Position numbers and translations under genes: made by a program. A stretch of 64,000 nucleotides of DNA from Lientehia hominis (lineage in GTDB: Bacteria > Bacillota > Clostridia > Lachnospirales > Lachnospiraceae): NCBI RefSeq assembly GCF_021044755.1, contig NZ_JAJNOR010000002.1, positions 1-64,000 of the forward strand, in the 5' to 3' direction. Positions 34,635 to 42,840 of the stretch are shown here, one piece after another. Numbering within the stretch: position 1 is the stretch's first letter; every line of letters begins with the position of its first letter. Below the pieces are notes generated by a model. It was not told where the DNA came from. It searched no databases and saw only the letters and a list, made by a program, of their open reading frames with translations.

Positions 34635-35084
34635 TTATCGGCCCAAATTCATTTTGCAGTTCTCTTTTGATTCTATCCGAATCTCCACAAGGCAGTCCGC
34701 CATGTGCTGATAATCGATCTCTAACCGGTAATCAATCTTCACGGAAATGCGGTCCTCTTCTTCCCGTATATCCAGCCGGTTCGTTTCCAGACTCACAAAC
34801 ATCTTCCCATACGGCATATCGTAATAGGAAAAATCCTTCTTGTGTTCCTCAAAGACCATATGGACGCTGGAATCTCCGCTTTTGATTATCTCCGTCCCTC
34901 CGTCGTAGATCTTGATGATATTTTTCACAGTCTGGCCGCTCTCCTCTGAAATCTCGTCATAGATGACGTAATGCTTGCCATTTTTATAAAAATACTGGCC
35001 GGCAGTAATCACCTCGATCCTGTCCTGCTCCACAGCGCCTCCGGTCTGATCGCTCACCAGAAATATCAATACCTCTCTCTGCAT
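34635..35084 (-). CDS. DUF1934 (YwiB-like) protein
   Basis: A 149-aa beta-barrel protein of the DUF1934/YwiB family. VITAGQYFYKNGKHYVIYDEI, the central MVFEEHKKDFSYYDMPYGKM and ISVKIDYRLEID match the pattern. The structure known for the family is calycin-like; the function is unknown. It is the last gene after ddl and murI in the same direction, with a 39-base gap. Confidence 0.8.
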   Translation of the reverse strand: MQREVLIFLVSDQTGGAVEQDRIEVITAGQYFYKNGKHYVIYDEISEESGQTVKNIIKIYDGGTEIIKSGDSSVHMVFEEHKKDFSYYDMPYGKMFVSLETNRLDIREEEDRISVKIDYRLEIDYQHMADCLVEIRIESKENCKMNLGR

Positions 35085-35123
35085 GTATTCTCCCTCCCGG
35101 CCGCCCAGGCCGGTCTTTCTCTG

Positions 35124-35951
35124 TCAGTCAGCTTCATAACATTCCACATTCAGCTGCTGCACCTTTTCAATATCATACGGCAGGATGGAATTGGCAAAAT
35201 CGCAGAATTTTTCCGCCGCATCGCTGACATAGAATTCATATTTTCTGCCAGCCTGCTCCACATTCTGACCGCATCGGAGTCCCTTGCTGTCCAGCAGGCT
35301 GCTGAGTTCCATGGCCGTCTCATACGCCGGATTCACCAGCGTGACTCCCTCTCCCGCCACTTTCCGAAAAATGGAGCGCAGAAGAGGATAGTGAGTGCAT
35401 CCCAGAATCAGCGTATCAATGGATTTATATTCCAGATCCTTCATATAACGGCTGACCACTTCCTCCGTCACAGAATCGTGCAGCCATCCCTCTTCTACCA
35501 ACGAGACGAGCAGCGGGCATGCCTTTCCATAAACCTGCACCTGCGGATTGTATTCTTTCAGCGCTTTCTCATACATTCCGCTCTCGATGGTACCTGTGGT
35601 GCCGATCACCCCGATTCTTCCGTTCCGGCTGACTTCGCTGGCTACCCGCGCTGCCGCATCTATCACGCCGATCACAGGAATATCCAGCCCATTCTTTATC
35701 TCCTCCAGCGCTTGAGCCGTGGCCGTATTACACGCTACCACAATAGCTTTCACCTGCTTAGTCTTCAAAAAACGGATAATCTGTTTGGAATACCTTATTA
35801 CGGTCTCTTTGGATTTTGTTCCATAGGGAAGGCGGGCCGTATCGCCAAAATAGACCATGCGCTCATCCGGAATCTGGCGCATGATCTCCCTGGCCACCGT
35901 GAGCCCGCCCACGCCGGAATCAAACACTCCAATGGGTGCGTTGATACCCAT
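35124..35951 (-). CDS. murI: Glutamate racemase
   Basis: A 275-aa cofactor-independent racemase. It shows FDSGVGGLTV (D11), the two catalytic cysteines C74 (VVACNTAT) and C185 (LGCTHYPL), and FGDTARLPYG. It makes D-glutamate for peptidoglycan. It starts directly at the end of ddl (TAA followed at once by ATG) with its ribosome site inside ddl, so both wall-precursor enzymes are made from one message. Confidence 0.97.
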   Translation of the reverse strand: MGINAPIGVFDSGVGGLTVAREIMRQIPDERMVYFGDTARLPYGTKSKETVIRYSKQIIRFLKTKQVKAIVVACNTATAQALEEIKNGLDIPVIGVIDAAARVASEVSRNGRIGVIGTTGTIESGMYEKALKEYNPQVQVYGKACPLLVSLVEEGWLHDSVTEEVVSRYMKDLEYKSIDTLILGCTHYPLLRSIFRKVAGEGVTLVNPAYETAMELSSLLDSKGLRCGQNVEQAGRKYEFYVSDAAEKFCDFANSILPYDIEKVQQLNVECYEAD

Positions 35952-37013
35952 TTATTTCTCCTTTCTGGAAAAAGCCATCTGGATCAGCTTCTCGATCAGC
36001 TGCGGCTTTGCAATCCCACGATTCTCCCAAAGCATAGGATACATACTGATGGACGTAAAGCCTGGAAGCGTATTAATCTCATTGAACACTACCTCGCCGG
36101 TGTCCTTCGTGACAAAGAAATCCACACGGGAAAGACCGAAACCGTCCACCGCCTTGAAGATCGCGACAGCGTCTCTCCTCAGCTCTTCCACGGTTCCAGC
36201 CGGCAGCTCCGGATCCATGACAGTCTTCGATTCTTCGTTGTGATACTTCGCTTCATAATCATAAAATTCTGCGGCAGCTAAAATCTCTCCCACACCGGAG
36301 GCCTTCACTTCGTTTCCTCCCAGCACGGCGCATTCTATCTCTCTGCCTTCAATAGTCTCTTCCACCAGGATCTTACGGTCGTGCTTCACCGCCTCCAAAA
36401 GGCCGTTTATCAGCATTTCCCGATTCTCCGCCTTGGAGACTCCCCTGGACGAACCCGCATTGCATGGTTTAATGAACACCGGATAAGGAACTGTCTCTTC
36501 TACTCTTTTCACCACTGCGTCCATATCCTGCAGGTCTTCTTTTCTGACAGCCGCATATTTAGCCTGGCGGATCCCCAGTGTATCCACGATGATCTTAGTA
36601 TAGAGCTTATCCATAGAGACAGACGAAGCCAGAACTCCGCAGCCCACATAGGGAATCTGGGACAGCTCGAATATCCCCTGTACGGTTCCATCCTCTCCAT
36701 AAAGGCCGTGCAGTACAGGGAAGATCACATCCACCTTCCGGCAGACGGCTTTCCCGTTTTCTATCAGCAGGACGCCGCTCATATCCGCGTCGGGCGACAG
36801 CACCGCCCGTGTCTTGCCCTTTACCCACGCACCGGATCGGATTTCCTCCGCTGATTCCGTATGAATCCATTTTCCGTCCTGAGTGATACCGATCAGTATG
36901 GTATTATATTTATCCGTATTAATATTCTCAATGACTGTTACCGCGGAAATGCAGGAAATTTCATGCTCCGATGACTGTCCCCCAAAAAGTACCGCCACTG
37001 TCTGTTTTATCAT
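35952..37013 (-). CDS. ddl: D-alanine--D-alanine ligase
   Basis: A 353-aa ATP-grasp ligase. FGGQSSEHEIS opens the N-domain, VFPVLHGLYGEDGTVQG follows, then the ATP-binding FIKPCNAGSSRGV and the C-terminal FNEINTLPGFTSISMYP. It makes D-Ala-D-Ala for peptidoglycan. The sequence alone does not suggest D-lactate specificity with confidence. It leads the run ddl - murI - DUF1934. The 281-bp repeat element lies upstream. Confidence 0.95.
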   Translation of the reverse strand: MIKQTVAVLFGGQSSEHEISCISAVTVIENINTDKYNTILIGITQDGKWIHTESAEEIRSGAWVKGKTRAVLSPDADMSGVLLIENGKAVCRKVDVIFPVLHGLYGEDGTVQGIFELSQIPYVGCGVLASSVSMDKLYTKIIVDTLGIRQAKYAAVRKEDLQDMDAVVKRVEETVPYPVFIKPCNAGSSRGVSKAENREMLINGLLEAVKHDRKILVEETIEGREIECAVLGGNEVKASGVGEILAAAEFYDYEAKYHNEESKTVMDPELPAGTVEELRRDAVAIFKAVDGFGLSRVDFFVTKDTGEVVFNEINTLPGFTSISMYPMLWENRGIAKPQLIEKLIQMAFSRKEK

Positions 37014-37068
37014 AGGAACTCCCTCTTTTCTTCTATATTCAAAAATGCCTTGGCGTCTTCACAACAGG

Positions 37069-37349
37069 TTAGCATCAGTGGACAGGGGAACATACGCCTC
37101 AAAGCGGGATAATCCGGGCATTTTCTGCGTTATCCTCAGTCGGCGTACATCCAGTACGCCTTCATCGTCTGCCTTGAGAATGACCGGATTCTCTCCGCTT
37201 GAGGTCGCAGAGTCAGGCAGAAATGAATTTTGCGCCCTGCAAGGCGCTTGAACGACGCGTACTGGATGTACGCGGAGTGAAAAGCAACACAGCAGGACGT
37301 AAAATTCACCCTGCCCTGACCGTATGTCCCCCTTGTCCACTGATGCTAA
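37069..37349. mobile_element. 281-bp MITE-like element with terminal inverted repeats
   Basis: The ends TTAGCATCAGTGGACA (left, from 37069) and its complement (right, to 37349) match perfectly for 16 bases. They continue to about 28 bases with one substitution and one extra base. Inside, GCGTACATCCAGTACGC (from 37143) recurs inverted at 37257-37273, and GCAGG/AAAATT segments around 37228 and 37290 are also inverted. No open reading frame of note or transposase is inside, and no clear target duplication is seen. The structure suggests a non-autonomous mobile element or a highly structured intergenic repeat. It fills most of the 473-base gap between ddl and spoIIR. Confidence 0.7.
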
Positions 37350-37402
37350 GGATCTTTCTTTCTCATTTTACCCTTCTTTTGCCATTTCTTCAACGCCTAA
37401 TT

Positions 37403-37432
37403 GTAATAAATCCGGAAAAACGGGCAAGACTC
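37403..37432 (+). promoter_or_regulatory. Possible sigma-F promoter of spoIIR
   Basis: GGCAAGACTC (37423-37432) fits the sigma-F -10 pattern except for the last base, with GTAAT 15 bases upstream as a poor -35. SpoIIR is under sigma-F in Bacillus. This call rests on that knowledge and a partial match. Confidence 0.3.
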
Positions 37433-37486
37433 CCAATAGAAGATTCTATTCATTACTTTATATTTTACATAAAGGAGCTGCAAATT

Positions 37487-38134
37487 ATGAAAAAAGAACG
37501 ACTGGCACTGACCTTTCTCCTGGCGCTTCTCTGCCTGGTATCCCTGGCCCTCTGGCTTTCGGCCTCCCGCTCTGTCCAGACGGTCCACGAAGATCTGTCT
37601 TCTCATATCCTTCGCTTTCACGTTTTGGCAAACAGTGATTCCGAGGAAGACCAGGCTCTCAAGCTCAAGGTAAAGGCATCTGTCCTGGAATACTTAGAAG
37701 AAGCCCTCCCGGAAAACGCCGGCCTGGAGGAGACCAAAACTTTTATAGAAAGCCATGAGGGGGAGATCCACAAGATCACCAGCAGTGTAATAAGCGAAGA
37801 GGGATACGACTACTCTGTATCTCTGTATCTGGAGCCCTGGTATTTTCCCACTAAATCTTATGGCGATCTGACCTTTCCCTGCGGTACTTATGAAGCGTTC
37901 CGGGTGGTAATCGGAGAAGGAAACGGAAAAAACTGGTGGTGTGTCCTCTATCCTTCTCTTTGTTTTGTGGACGCCACCTATGGCGTCGTGCCGGAGGATT
38001 CCAAGCAGGAATTAAAAGACGATCTGCGTCCGGATACCTATGCTTCTCTGGTGGACGAGGACGAAAAAAAAGCGGGAAATGAAAAACCCGAGATCTCCTT
38101 CCGGCTGGTGGAATTCTTATCTTCCTTATTCTAG
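37487..38134 (+). CDS. spoIIR: Stage II sporulation protein R
   Basis: A 215-aa protein from the ATG at 37487 (AAAGGAG upstream; longer frames run into the repeat element). It has an N-terminal signal/anchor helix (6-25) and the SpoIIR core: SHILRFHVLANSDSEEDQALKLKVK, then EPWYFPTKSYGDLTFPCGTYEA and WWCVLYPSLCFVD. It is secreted from the forespore and signals activation of pro-sigma-E processing in the mother cell. Its presence indicates an endospore former. It is monocistronic. Confidence 0.95.
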   Translation: MKKERLALTFLLALLCLVSLALWLSASRSVQTVHEDLSSHILRFHVLANSDSEEDQALKLKVKASVLEYLEEALPENAGLEETKTFIESHEGEIHKITSSVISEEGYDYSVSLYLEPWYFPTKSYGDLTFPCGTYEAFRVVIGEGNGKNWWCVLYPSLCFVDATYGVVPEDSKQELKDDLRPDTYASLVDEDEKKAGNEKPEISFRLVEFLSSLF

Positions 38135-38157
38135 GTGGATAAACCGCAGAAGCTGCG

Positions 38158-38185
38158 AAAAGAGTCCGGCTGCCCGGACTCTTTT
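38158..38185. terminator. Bidirectional terminator after spoIIR
   Basis: AAAAGAGTCCGG and CCGGACTCTTTT are perfect 12-base arms with the loop CTGC. It serves spoIIR and the convergent methyltransferase gene. Confidence 0.92.
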
Positions 38186-38207
38186 CACTTCACTTCCCAT
38201 TATTCCG

Positions 38208-39194
38208 TTATAATTCTCTCACCGCGTTTCTGCATGCGTAGAAATTTTCTGCCGGGGTTTTCATGGACGCACAACACCCCGGTGACAAGATCAGACCTCT
38301 CCTTCCCCCCAGTTCCACGGCTTCCTTTATATGTACCTTTATCTCACCCGGAGCCGCTTTCCCCAGCCACGACTCATTGATGCCTCCCATCAGACATTTG
38401 TCCGTGATCGTCCTCGCCTGTGCCAAATCCGGTGCCACCCACCGGTCATGCCAGTTTACACAGTTCACGGGATAGGAAGAGAGCAGCTTGAACATCGTAT
38501 TTTCTCCATGAATATGAATGACATTAAAGAAAGTATCATCTTTTATGGAATTCAGTATCGGTACATCATATCTGGCTCCGAATTCCCGGTACTCTTCTTC
38601 CGTCATCAGATCATAGGAGGAACACTGGCTAGCGAAGAAAAATCCAGAAACCCCCGCGTTTACATTCTCTTTCACGAAATTGATCGATGTTCTCATGATG
38701 GCATCCAGCGCATGGTGGAGCAAGGCGGGCTCTTCTTTCATATCGGTAAAGATTCTGTCGCCCGCCAGCTTTCTCGCTATCGTGAGGGGACTGAAAATAG
38801 TCTGAAGAAAAGGAATCTCAATTCCTTTTTTCTTCTGCTGTTTGGCGATCTGCATGGCAGCCGCCAGTGTCTTTCCATGACAGCCGTAACACCCCGGCAG
38901 TTCTTTCAGTTCTCCCCATTCCTCCACGCTCTCGATATCATATTTCCGCTCAAAGACCGCCTGAGTCGGTGTGCAGTAATAAGTACAGCTCAGTCCATAG
39001 TCGACTGCCTGGTAGTTACCGAATGGCATCATCTTGATAAAATCCAGCCCATAATCCTCAGCCATGTGGATCTGGGTCTCCGCAAGAGCCACCGCATCCT
39101 GATCCACATGAGGGAGATGATACCACATCCCAAGCGGTATCCGGTCCACCTCTTCTTTTGCCAAAGCCGCCATAATCCTTTCTTTTCTTGTCAT
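38208..39194 (-). CDS. Uroporphyrinogen decarboxylase family protein (MtaA/CmuA-like)
   Basis: A 328-aa TIM barrel of the URO-D superfamily, starting MTRKERIMAALAKEEVDRIPLGMW. The C-terminal NCVNWHDRWVAPDL and LSPGCCASMKTPAEN resemble the zinc-binding region of corrinoid-dependent methyltransferases more than heme-pathway HemE. No heme genes are near. A methyl or one-carbon transfer role is possible; the partner corrinoid protein is not in the window. It follows the CyuA gene by 23 bases, so the two are co-transcribed. Confidence 0.78.
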   Translation of the reverse strand: MTRKERIMAALAKEEVDRIPLGMWYHLPHVDQDAVALAETQIHMAEDYGLDFIKMMPFGNYQAVDYGLSCTYYCTPTQAVFERKYDIESVEEWGELKELPGCYGCHGKTLAAAMQIAKQQKKKGIEIPFLQTIFSPLTIARKLAGDRIFTDMKEEPALLHHALDAIMRTSINFVKENVNAGVSGFFFASQCSSYDLMTEEEYREFGARYDVPILNSIKDDTFFNVIHIHGENTMFKLLSSYPVNCVNWHDRWVAPDLAQARTITDKCLMGGINESWLGKAAPGEIKVHIKEAVELGGRRGLILSPGCCASMKTPAENFYACRNAVREL

Positions 39195-39217
39195 CTTCTC
39201 TTACCCCCTGTATAGTT

Positions 39218-40504
39218 TTAACATTTCTCCTGCATGATGCCGACGATCACCCCGTCCGCCGATACCATGCCCTGTACCGATACCTTTGCCATATTCATAA
39301 TGGACTGTTCCGGTGAATCCGAAAGAATACCGTTGTCTCCCGGTATATGTACCTTGGAAAGAGCCATATTGGAAGCGTCCGCAGCGGCATCCACCGCCAC
39401 TGCAAGCTTATAGGCGCATCCCAGCTTCGCTCCGTCGCAGAGCATTCCAGTCAGACCCGATATCATATTGAGGATAGAAGCCTCAATCTGATGGTCCGTC
39501 CCCTTTCTTAGGAAAGTAAGCCCCGCCGCACACCCCACCCCGGCTGCTACCCCGCAGCCGCAGATAGGAGACAGAGCCCCCAAATAGGATTTCACAAATA
39601 TCGTCACCATATGACTGAATGCCACAGCCCTTCTGATCTCATCGTCACTGTATCCCAGTTCTCTGCCAAATATATGAATGGGAATGACCGCTGTCAGTCC
39701 ATGATTTCCGCTCCCGGCGCTGCTCATGACCGGAAGCGGCCATCCAGTCATTCTGGCTTCCGATGCGGCGGCGGTATAAGCCTTCGCTTTCCCTTCTGCC
39801 GTCCCGTTTGCCTTGCTGAGGACATACTGTCCGATGCCCACACCCACATCATTTTTAATTCCCGCCTCTGCCATGCGCATATTCATATCGATGCCGTCCT
39901 GTATGAACGCAAATTTGTCGGATGGGATAATTTTGGCCAGCCGAATCATCTCCCGTATGGAATATTCTTTGATCTGCTGCTGCAGTGATGGAGCCAAAGG
40001 AGTCTCATCCATGTCGGAAATGGACAGCATCCTGTCAAACAGCACAGTTCCGTCTTTTTCTTCACGGGCGATATTGGTGTGGTTTTTATAAATCGTAACC
40101 TTCGATGAGTGAGCGGCGCTCTCTGCTTCAGCCGTAATCTCCAGACAAGTCGCTTCTGGATTATACTTCACAGTTACCGTCCCATCCTGCAGCATCTTCT
40201 TTGCGGTTTCAATCGCCGTTTCATCCACATCCTTCAGCACTTCAAGTCCGTATTCCGATTTTCCACATGCCATGGAAAGCGCCGCTGCGAAACCGTTCCC
40301 ACGCTCTTTTGTCCCCGGAATCCCCACACCCAGGCCATTTTTCAATACATTCTTGTCCACATTCACGATCATCCTGACAGCCCGTTCACCAAGAAGCTCT
40401 TTCGCCCGAGCTACAGCCAGCGCGACCGCTCCAGGCTCCGTGCATCCCAGCGCCGGCGTCACCTGGTTTTTCAGGATTTCAATAATCTTCTCTTCTTTCT
40501 CCAT
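39218..40504 (-). CDS. cyuA: L-cysteine desulfidase family protein (CyuA/YhaM, UPF0597)
   Basis: A 428-aa protein of the UPF0597 family, related to iron-sulfur serine dehydratases. C21 in ALGCTEPGAVAL and the cluster SPICGCGVAAGVGCAAGL supply likely 4Fe-4S ligands; SAGSGNHGLTAVIPI is another signature. CyuA-type enzymes break L-cysteine to pyruvate, ammonia and sulfide under anaerobiosis. Other substrates such as serine-like compounds cannot be excluded. It lies between a LacI regulator and a URO-D-family gene in the same direction, after a terminator. Confidence 0.85.
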   Translation of the reverse strand: MEKEEKIIEILKNQVTPALGCTEPGAVALAVARAKELLGERAVRMIVNVDKNVLKNGLGVGIPGTKERGNGFAAALSMACGKSEYGLEVLKDVDETAIETAKKMLQDGTVTVKYNPEATCLEITAEAESAAHSSKVTIYKNHTNIAREEKDGTVLFDRMLSISDMDETPLAPSLQQQIKEYSIREMIRLAKIIPSDKFAFIQDGIDMNMRMAEAGIKNDVGVGIGQYVLSKANGTAEGKAKAYTAAASEARMTGWPLPVMSSAGSGNHGLTAVIPIHIFGRELGYSDDEIRRAVAFSHMVTIFVKSYLGALSPICGCGVAAGVGCAAGLTFLRKGTDHQIEASILNMISGLTGMLCDGAKLGCAYKLAVAVDAAADASNMALSKVHIPGDNGILSDSPEQSIMNMAKVSVQGMVSADGVIVGIMQEKC

Positions 40505-40604
40505 CTCACCTTTTCCCTTTCACAGATTCGTTCAGGCATATAAGCCATTTACATTTCTTCCCATATTTTCCAATTTATGTGTATCGGTTAACAAAGCAAT
40601 TAAT

Positions 40605-40631
40605 AAAAAAACGATATATCATCGTTTTTTT
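40605..40631 (-). terminator. Terminator of the lacI-family gene
   Basis: AAAAAAACGAT and ATCGTTTTTTT are perfect arms with a five-base loop, between the regulator stop (40681) and the cyuA start. The T-run on the minus strand is part of the stem. Confidence 0.75.
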
Positions 40632-40680
40632 ATCTCATCTTCACACCGTTTACCACCTGGAGAACTGTTTCATCCTGCCC

Positions 40681-41739
40681 TCATGCTTCTTTTTTCAACA
40701 ATGTAGAGGCGCGGACAGATAGGGTACACGGCACTTCTACTGTTTCCACCGGTTTATCATTGTCTTTGATCCTGTCCACCATAAGCCTTGCACACTGACG
40801 CCCCATTTCCTTTGAGTCTATCCGGATCGTGGTTACCGCCGGATACAGAATCCCGGCCCAGCTGACATCTTCTTCCCATCCCCAGTCATCCGGCCCGCAG
40901 ATTCCCATATCGCCGGGAATCGAAAGACCCTCTCTCTGCAGACAGTTGAACATACGGAACGTAGTCATGGTATTGACACATATGATGGCCGGTTTTTCTC
41001 CCAGCTTCACTGAAGCCCGGAACTTTCTCAGCTGGGATATAGCTCCCGGCACATCGCTGATATGAATCGTATAGATATCCTCTTTATTCACATATCCGTA
41101 TACTTTTTCCATGGCCTTAAAATACGCATCTATTTTTTTGAAACGTGAGGAATTGTTGTGCCAGTCCTGCGTGAAAATGACCGGACGGGTAAATTCCTGG
41201 GACTTTAGATGTTTCACCAGAGCCAACATGGAATCATAGGGCTCAAAGGTCGCTATGTCAAGCTTATAATCCCTGATATAGCGGTCGCACAGCACGATCG
41301 GAAGTCCCTTCACCGCATACTCCATCAAGTACTTGCTGTCATACGAAGCAGTATTTATGATGAGCCCGTCTACTCCTTTGGCGACCAGTGTGGCAACTAC
41401 GTCTTTTTCACTCTCTTCCTTATTGTTGCTGTCCATGAACAAAGCCGTATATCCATGCCGCTTAAGCTCCGCGCCGCAGGAAGATATGATAGAAGAAGAC
41501 CACGGACTCTCAATATCTGAAATGACCACTCCGATCATTCTGGTCTTATGGCTCTTTAATGCCCTGGCGTATTCACTGGGACTGTAATCGCTGAGCTCAA
41601 TCACTGTTTTTATCCGCTCTGCTGTCTTTTCACTCATCAAGTCCAATCTGCCGTTTAAATAACGGGAAACTGTGGTCTTAGACACTCCCACGGCATTCGC
41701 AATTTCATTAATCGTCACTTTCGACCCATTTTTCGCCAT
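40681..41739 (-). CDS. LacI-family transcriptional regulator
   Basis: A 352-aa repressor from the ATG at 41739, which has AGGAGG seven bases upstream and gives the usual length. The helix-turn-helix TINEIANAVGVSKTTVSRYLNG is at the N-terminus, followed by the hinge and a periplasmic-binding-like effector domain (RMIGVVISDIESPWSSSI). It diverges from RraA and sits between the two parts of the second catabolic island. Its ligand is probably a sugar or sugar acid of that island. The sites it binds could include the cre-like sequences upstream of livK. Confidence 0.92.
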   Translation of the reverse strand: MAKNGSKVTINEIANAVGVSKTTVSRYLNGRLDLMSEKTAERIKTVIELSDYSPSEYARALKSHKTRMIGVVISDIESPWSSSIISSCGAELKRHGYTALFMDSNNKEESEKDVVATLVAKGVDGLIINTASYDSKYLMEYAVKGLPIVLCDRYIRDYKLDIATFEPYDSMLALVKHLKSQEFTRPVIFTQDWHNNSSRFKKIDAYFKAMEKVYGYVNKEDIYTIHISDVPGAISQLRKFRASVKLGEKPAIICVNTMTTFRMFNCLQREGLSIPGDMGICGPDDWGWEEDVSWAGILYPAVTTIRIDSKEMGRQCARLMVDRIKDNDKPVETVEVPCTLSVRASTLLKKEA

Positions 41740-41967
41740 ACCGCCTCCTATTCCAGGTTGTTCAATGTTGTTTACTGGTTTCATAGTGTCTGACAAGAAC
41801 ACTTTTTCTGCAATCAAAAGAAAATCGATGTTGGTTATCTCTTCTTAAAAAGTATCTTAACATATAACTGATAGAAATTCAACTCTTTTCCAACGGCAAT
41901 TTCGCACAAAACCGCCCTGGTTATCTCGTCATTTTCGACAAATCCAAAATTGTACCCACGATTGATA

Positions 41968-41996
41968 TGGACTTTTCTGATTTTCAATGATATACT
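41968..41996 (+). promoter_or_regulatory. Candidate promoter of the rraA-like gene
   Basis: TGGACT (41968-41973) and TATACT (41991-41996) are 17 bases apart, about 87 bases before the start codon. The rest of the 343-base gap between lacI and rraA is AT-rich and holds nothing else I can name besides the inverted repeat just downstream. Confidence 0.55.
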
Positions 41997-42006
41997 AAAA
42001 AAAACG

Positions 42007-42024
42007 ATGCATGGACTAATGCAT
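42007..42024. promoter_or_regulatory. Inverted repeat at the rraA transcription start
   Basis: Two ATGCAT boxes (42007-42012 and 42019-42024) flank six bases just downstream of the -10 box, a usual place for a repressor. It might be bound by the divergent LacI protein. The arms are short. Confidence 0.35.
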
Positions 42025-42082
42025 TATTTTTATCAGATTTTACGAAATCGATACACATACGAATTATTAAGGAGGATTTTAC

Positions 42083-42736
42083 ATGAACCAGGAAAAAATG
42101 GCCGAACTCAAAAAAATTCTTTACTCCGGCATCCTATGTGATGTGCTCGACGGCATGGGATATCGCAACCAGTCAATCGGAATGGAAATCCGGCCTCTTA
42201 TGGAAGATACCGTGATTTTCGGCCCTGCTTTCACCAGCATAGGCACCGAGGTTTATTCCATGCCGGAAAACCCTCTGATTGCCCAGTGTAAAGTGGTCGA
42301 CCAGATAAAAGAAGGGGAGATCTACATTTTAAAAACACGCGGAGAATATAATTGCGCTGTATTCGGAGAGCTTTTTGCCACCGCCGTTCAAAAAAGAGGA
42401 GGGGCCGGCGTCCTTCTGGACGGTCTGGCCCGTGATCTGAAGGAATTGAAAAAGATGCAGTTTCCTCTTTTTTACCGCGGGACAAGTCCCAAGACCTCAA
42501 AAGGAAGATGTGAGATCAATGAATGTCAGATTCCGGTAGAAATAGGAGGTGTAAACATCCGCCCCGGAGATTATATTTTCGGCGATGCAGACGGCATCGT
42601 GGTGATACCGGCGGAGGTCTCAGAGGAAGTATTTGAAAAATCCATTGAGACCATTGAAAAAGAAAACATGGTACGGGATGGACTCATAAACGGCCAGTCC
42701 CTGGAACATGTCTATACAGAAATCGGCGCCATATGA
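42083..42736 (+). CDS. RraA-like aldolase / decarboxylase
   Basis: A 217-aa protein of the RraA / HMG-CHA aldolase family. The motifs are SGILCDVLDGMGY, FGPAFTSIGT, GVLLDGLARDLKEL (containing the conserved DGxxRD-type metal/substrate region) and GDADGIVVIP. Family members cleave 4-hydroxy-4-methyl-2-oxoglutarate, decarboxylate oxaloacetate, or bind RNase E. Firmicutes lack the classical RNase E, and the sugar-acid setting favours an aldolase or decarboxylase. It is convergent with the large leftward operon and shares its terminator. The start follows AAGGAGG. Confidence 0.8.
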   Translation: MNQEKMAELKKILYSGILCDVLDGMGYRNQSIGMEIRPLMEDTVIFGPAFTSIGTEVYSMPENPLIAQCKVVDQIKEGEIYILKTRGEYNCAVFGELFATAVQKRGGAGVLLDGLARDLKELKKMQFPLFYRGTSPKTSKGRCEINECQIPVEIGGVNIRPGDYIFGDADGIVVIPAEVSEEVFEKSIETIEKENMVRDGLINGQSLEHVYTEIGAI

Positions 42737-42776
42737 CCGCCGTTTGCTACATACCTATTTTACCTTTATTCACAGG

Positions 42777-42808
42777 AAAAGGGCCGCTGCATTCGCAGCG
42801 GCCCTTTT
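42777..42808. terminator. Strong bidirectional terminator
   Basis: GGGCCGCTGC and GCAGCGGCCC are perfect ten-base arms with the loop ATTC, flanked by AAAA and TTTT, so it can act on both strands. It ends rraA and the nine-gene leftward operon. Confidence 0.93.
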
Positions 42809-42840
42809 CCATTTGCAGGCAGTCAGCATACCGTCTATAT

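Noticed and set aside
34971..36281. 436-codon plus-strand reading frame opposite murI and ddl
   Set aside because: It is antisense to murI and ddl, whose motifs are intact, and it shows no domain.
37199..37486. Upstream extension of the spoIIR frame
   Set aside because: It reads through the 281-bp repeat element, and the ATG at 37487 has AAAGGAG and begins the signal helix.
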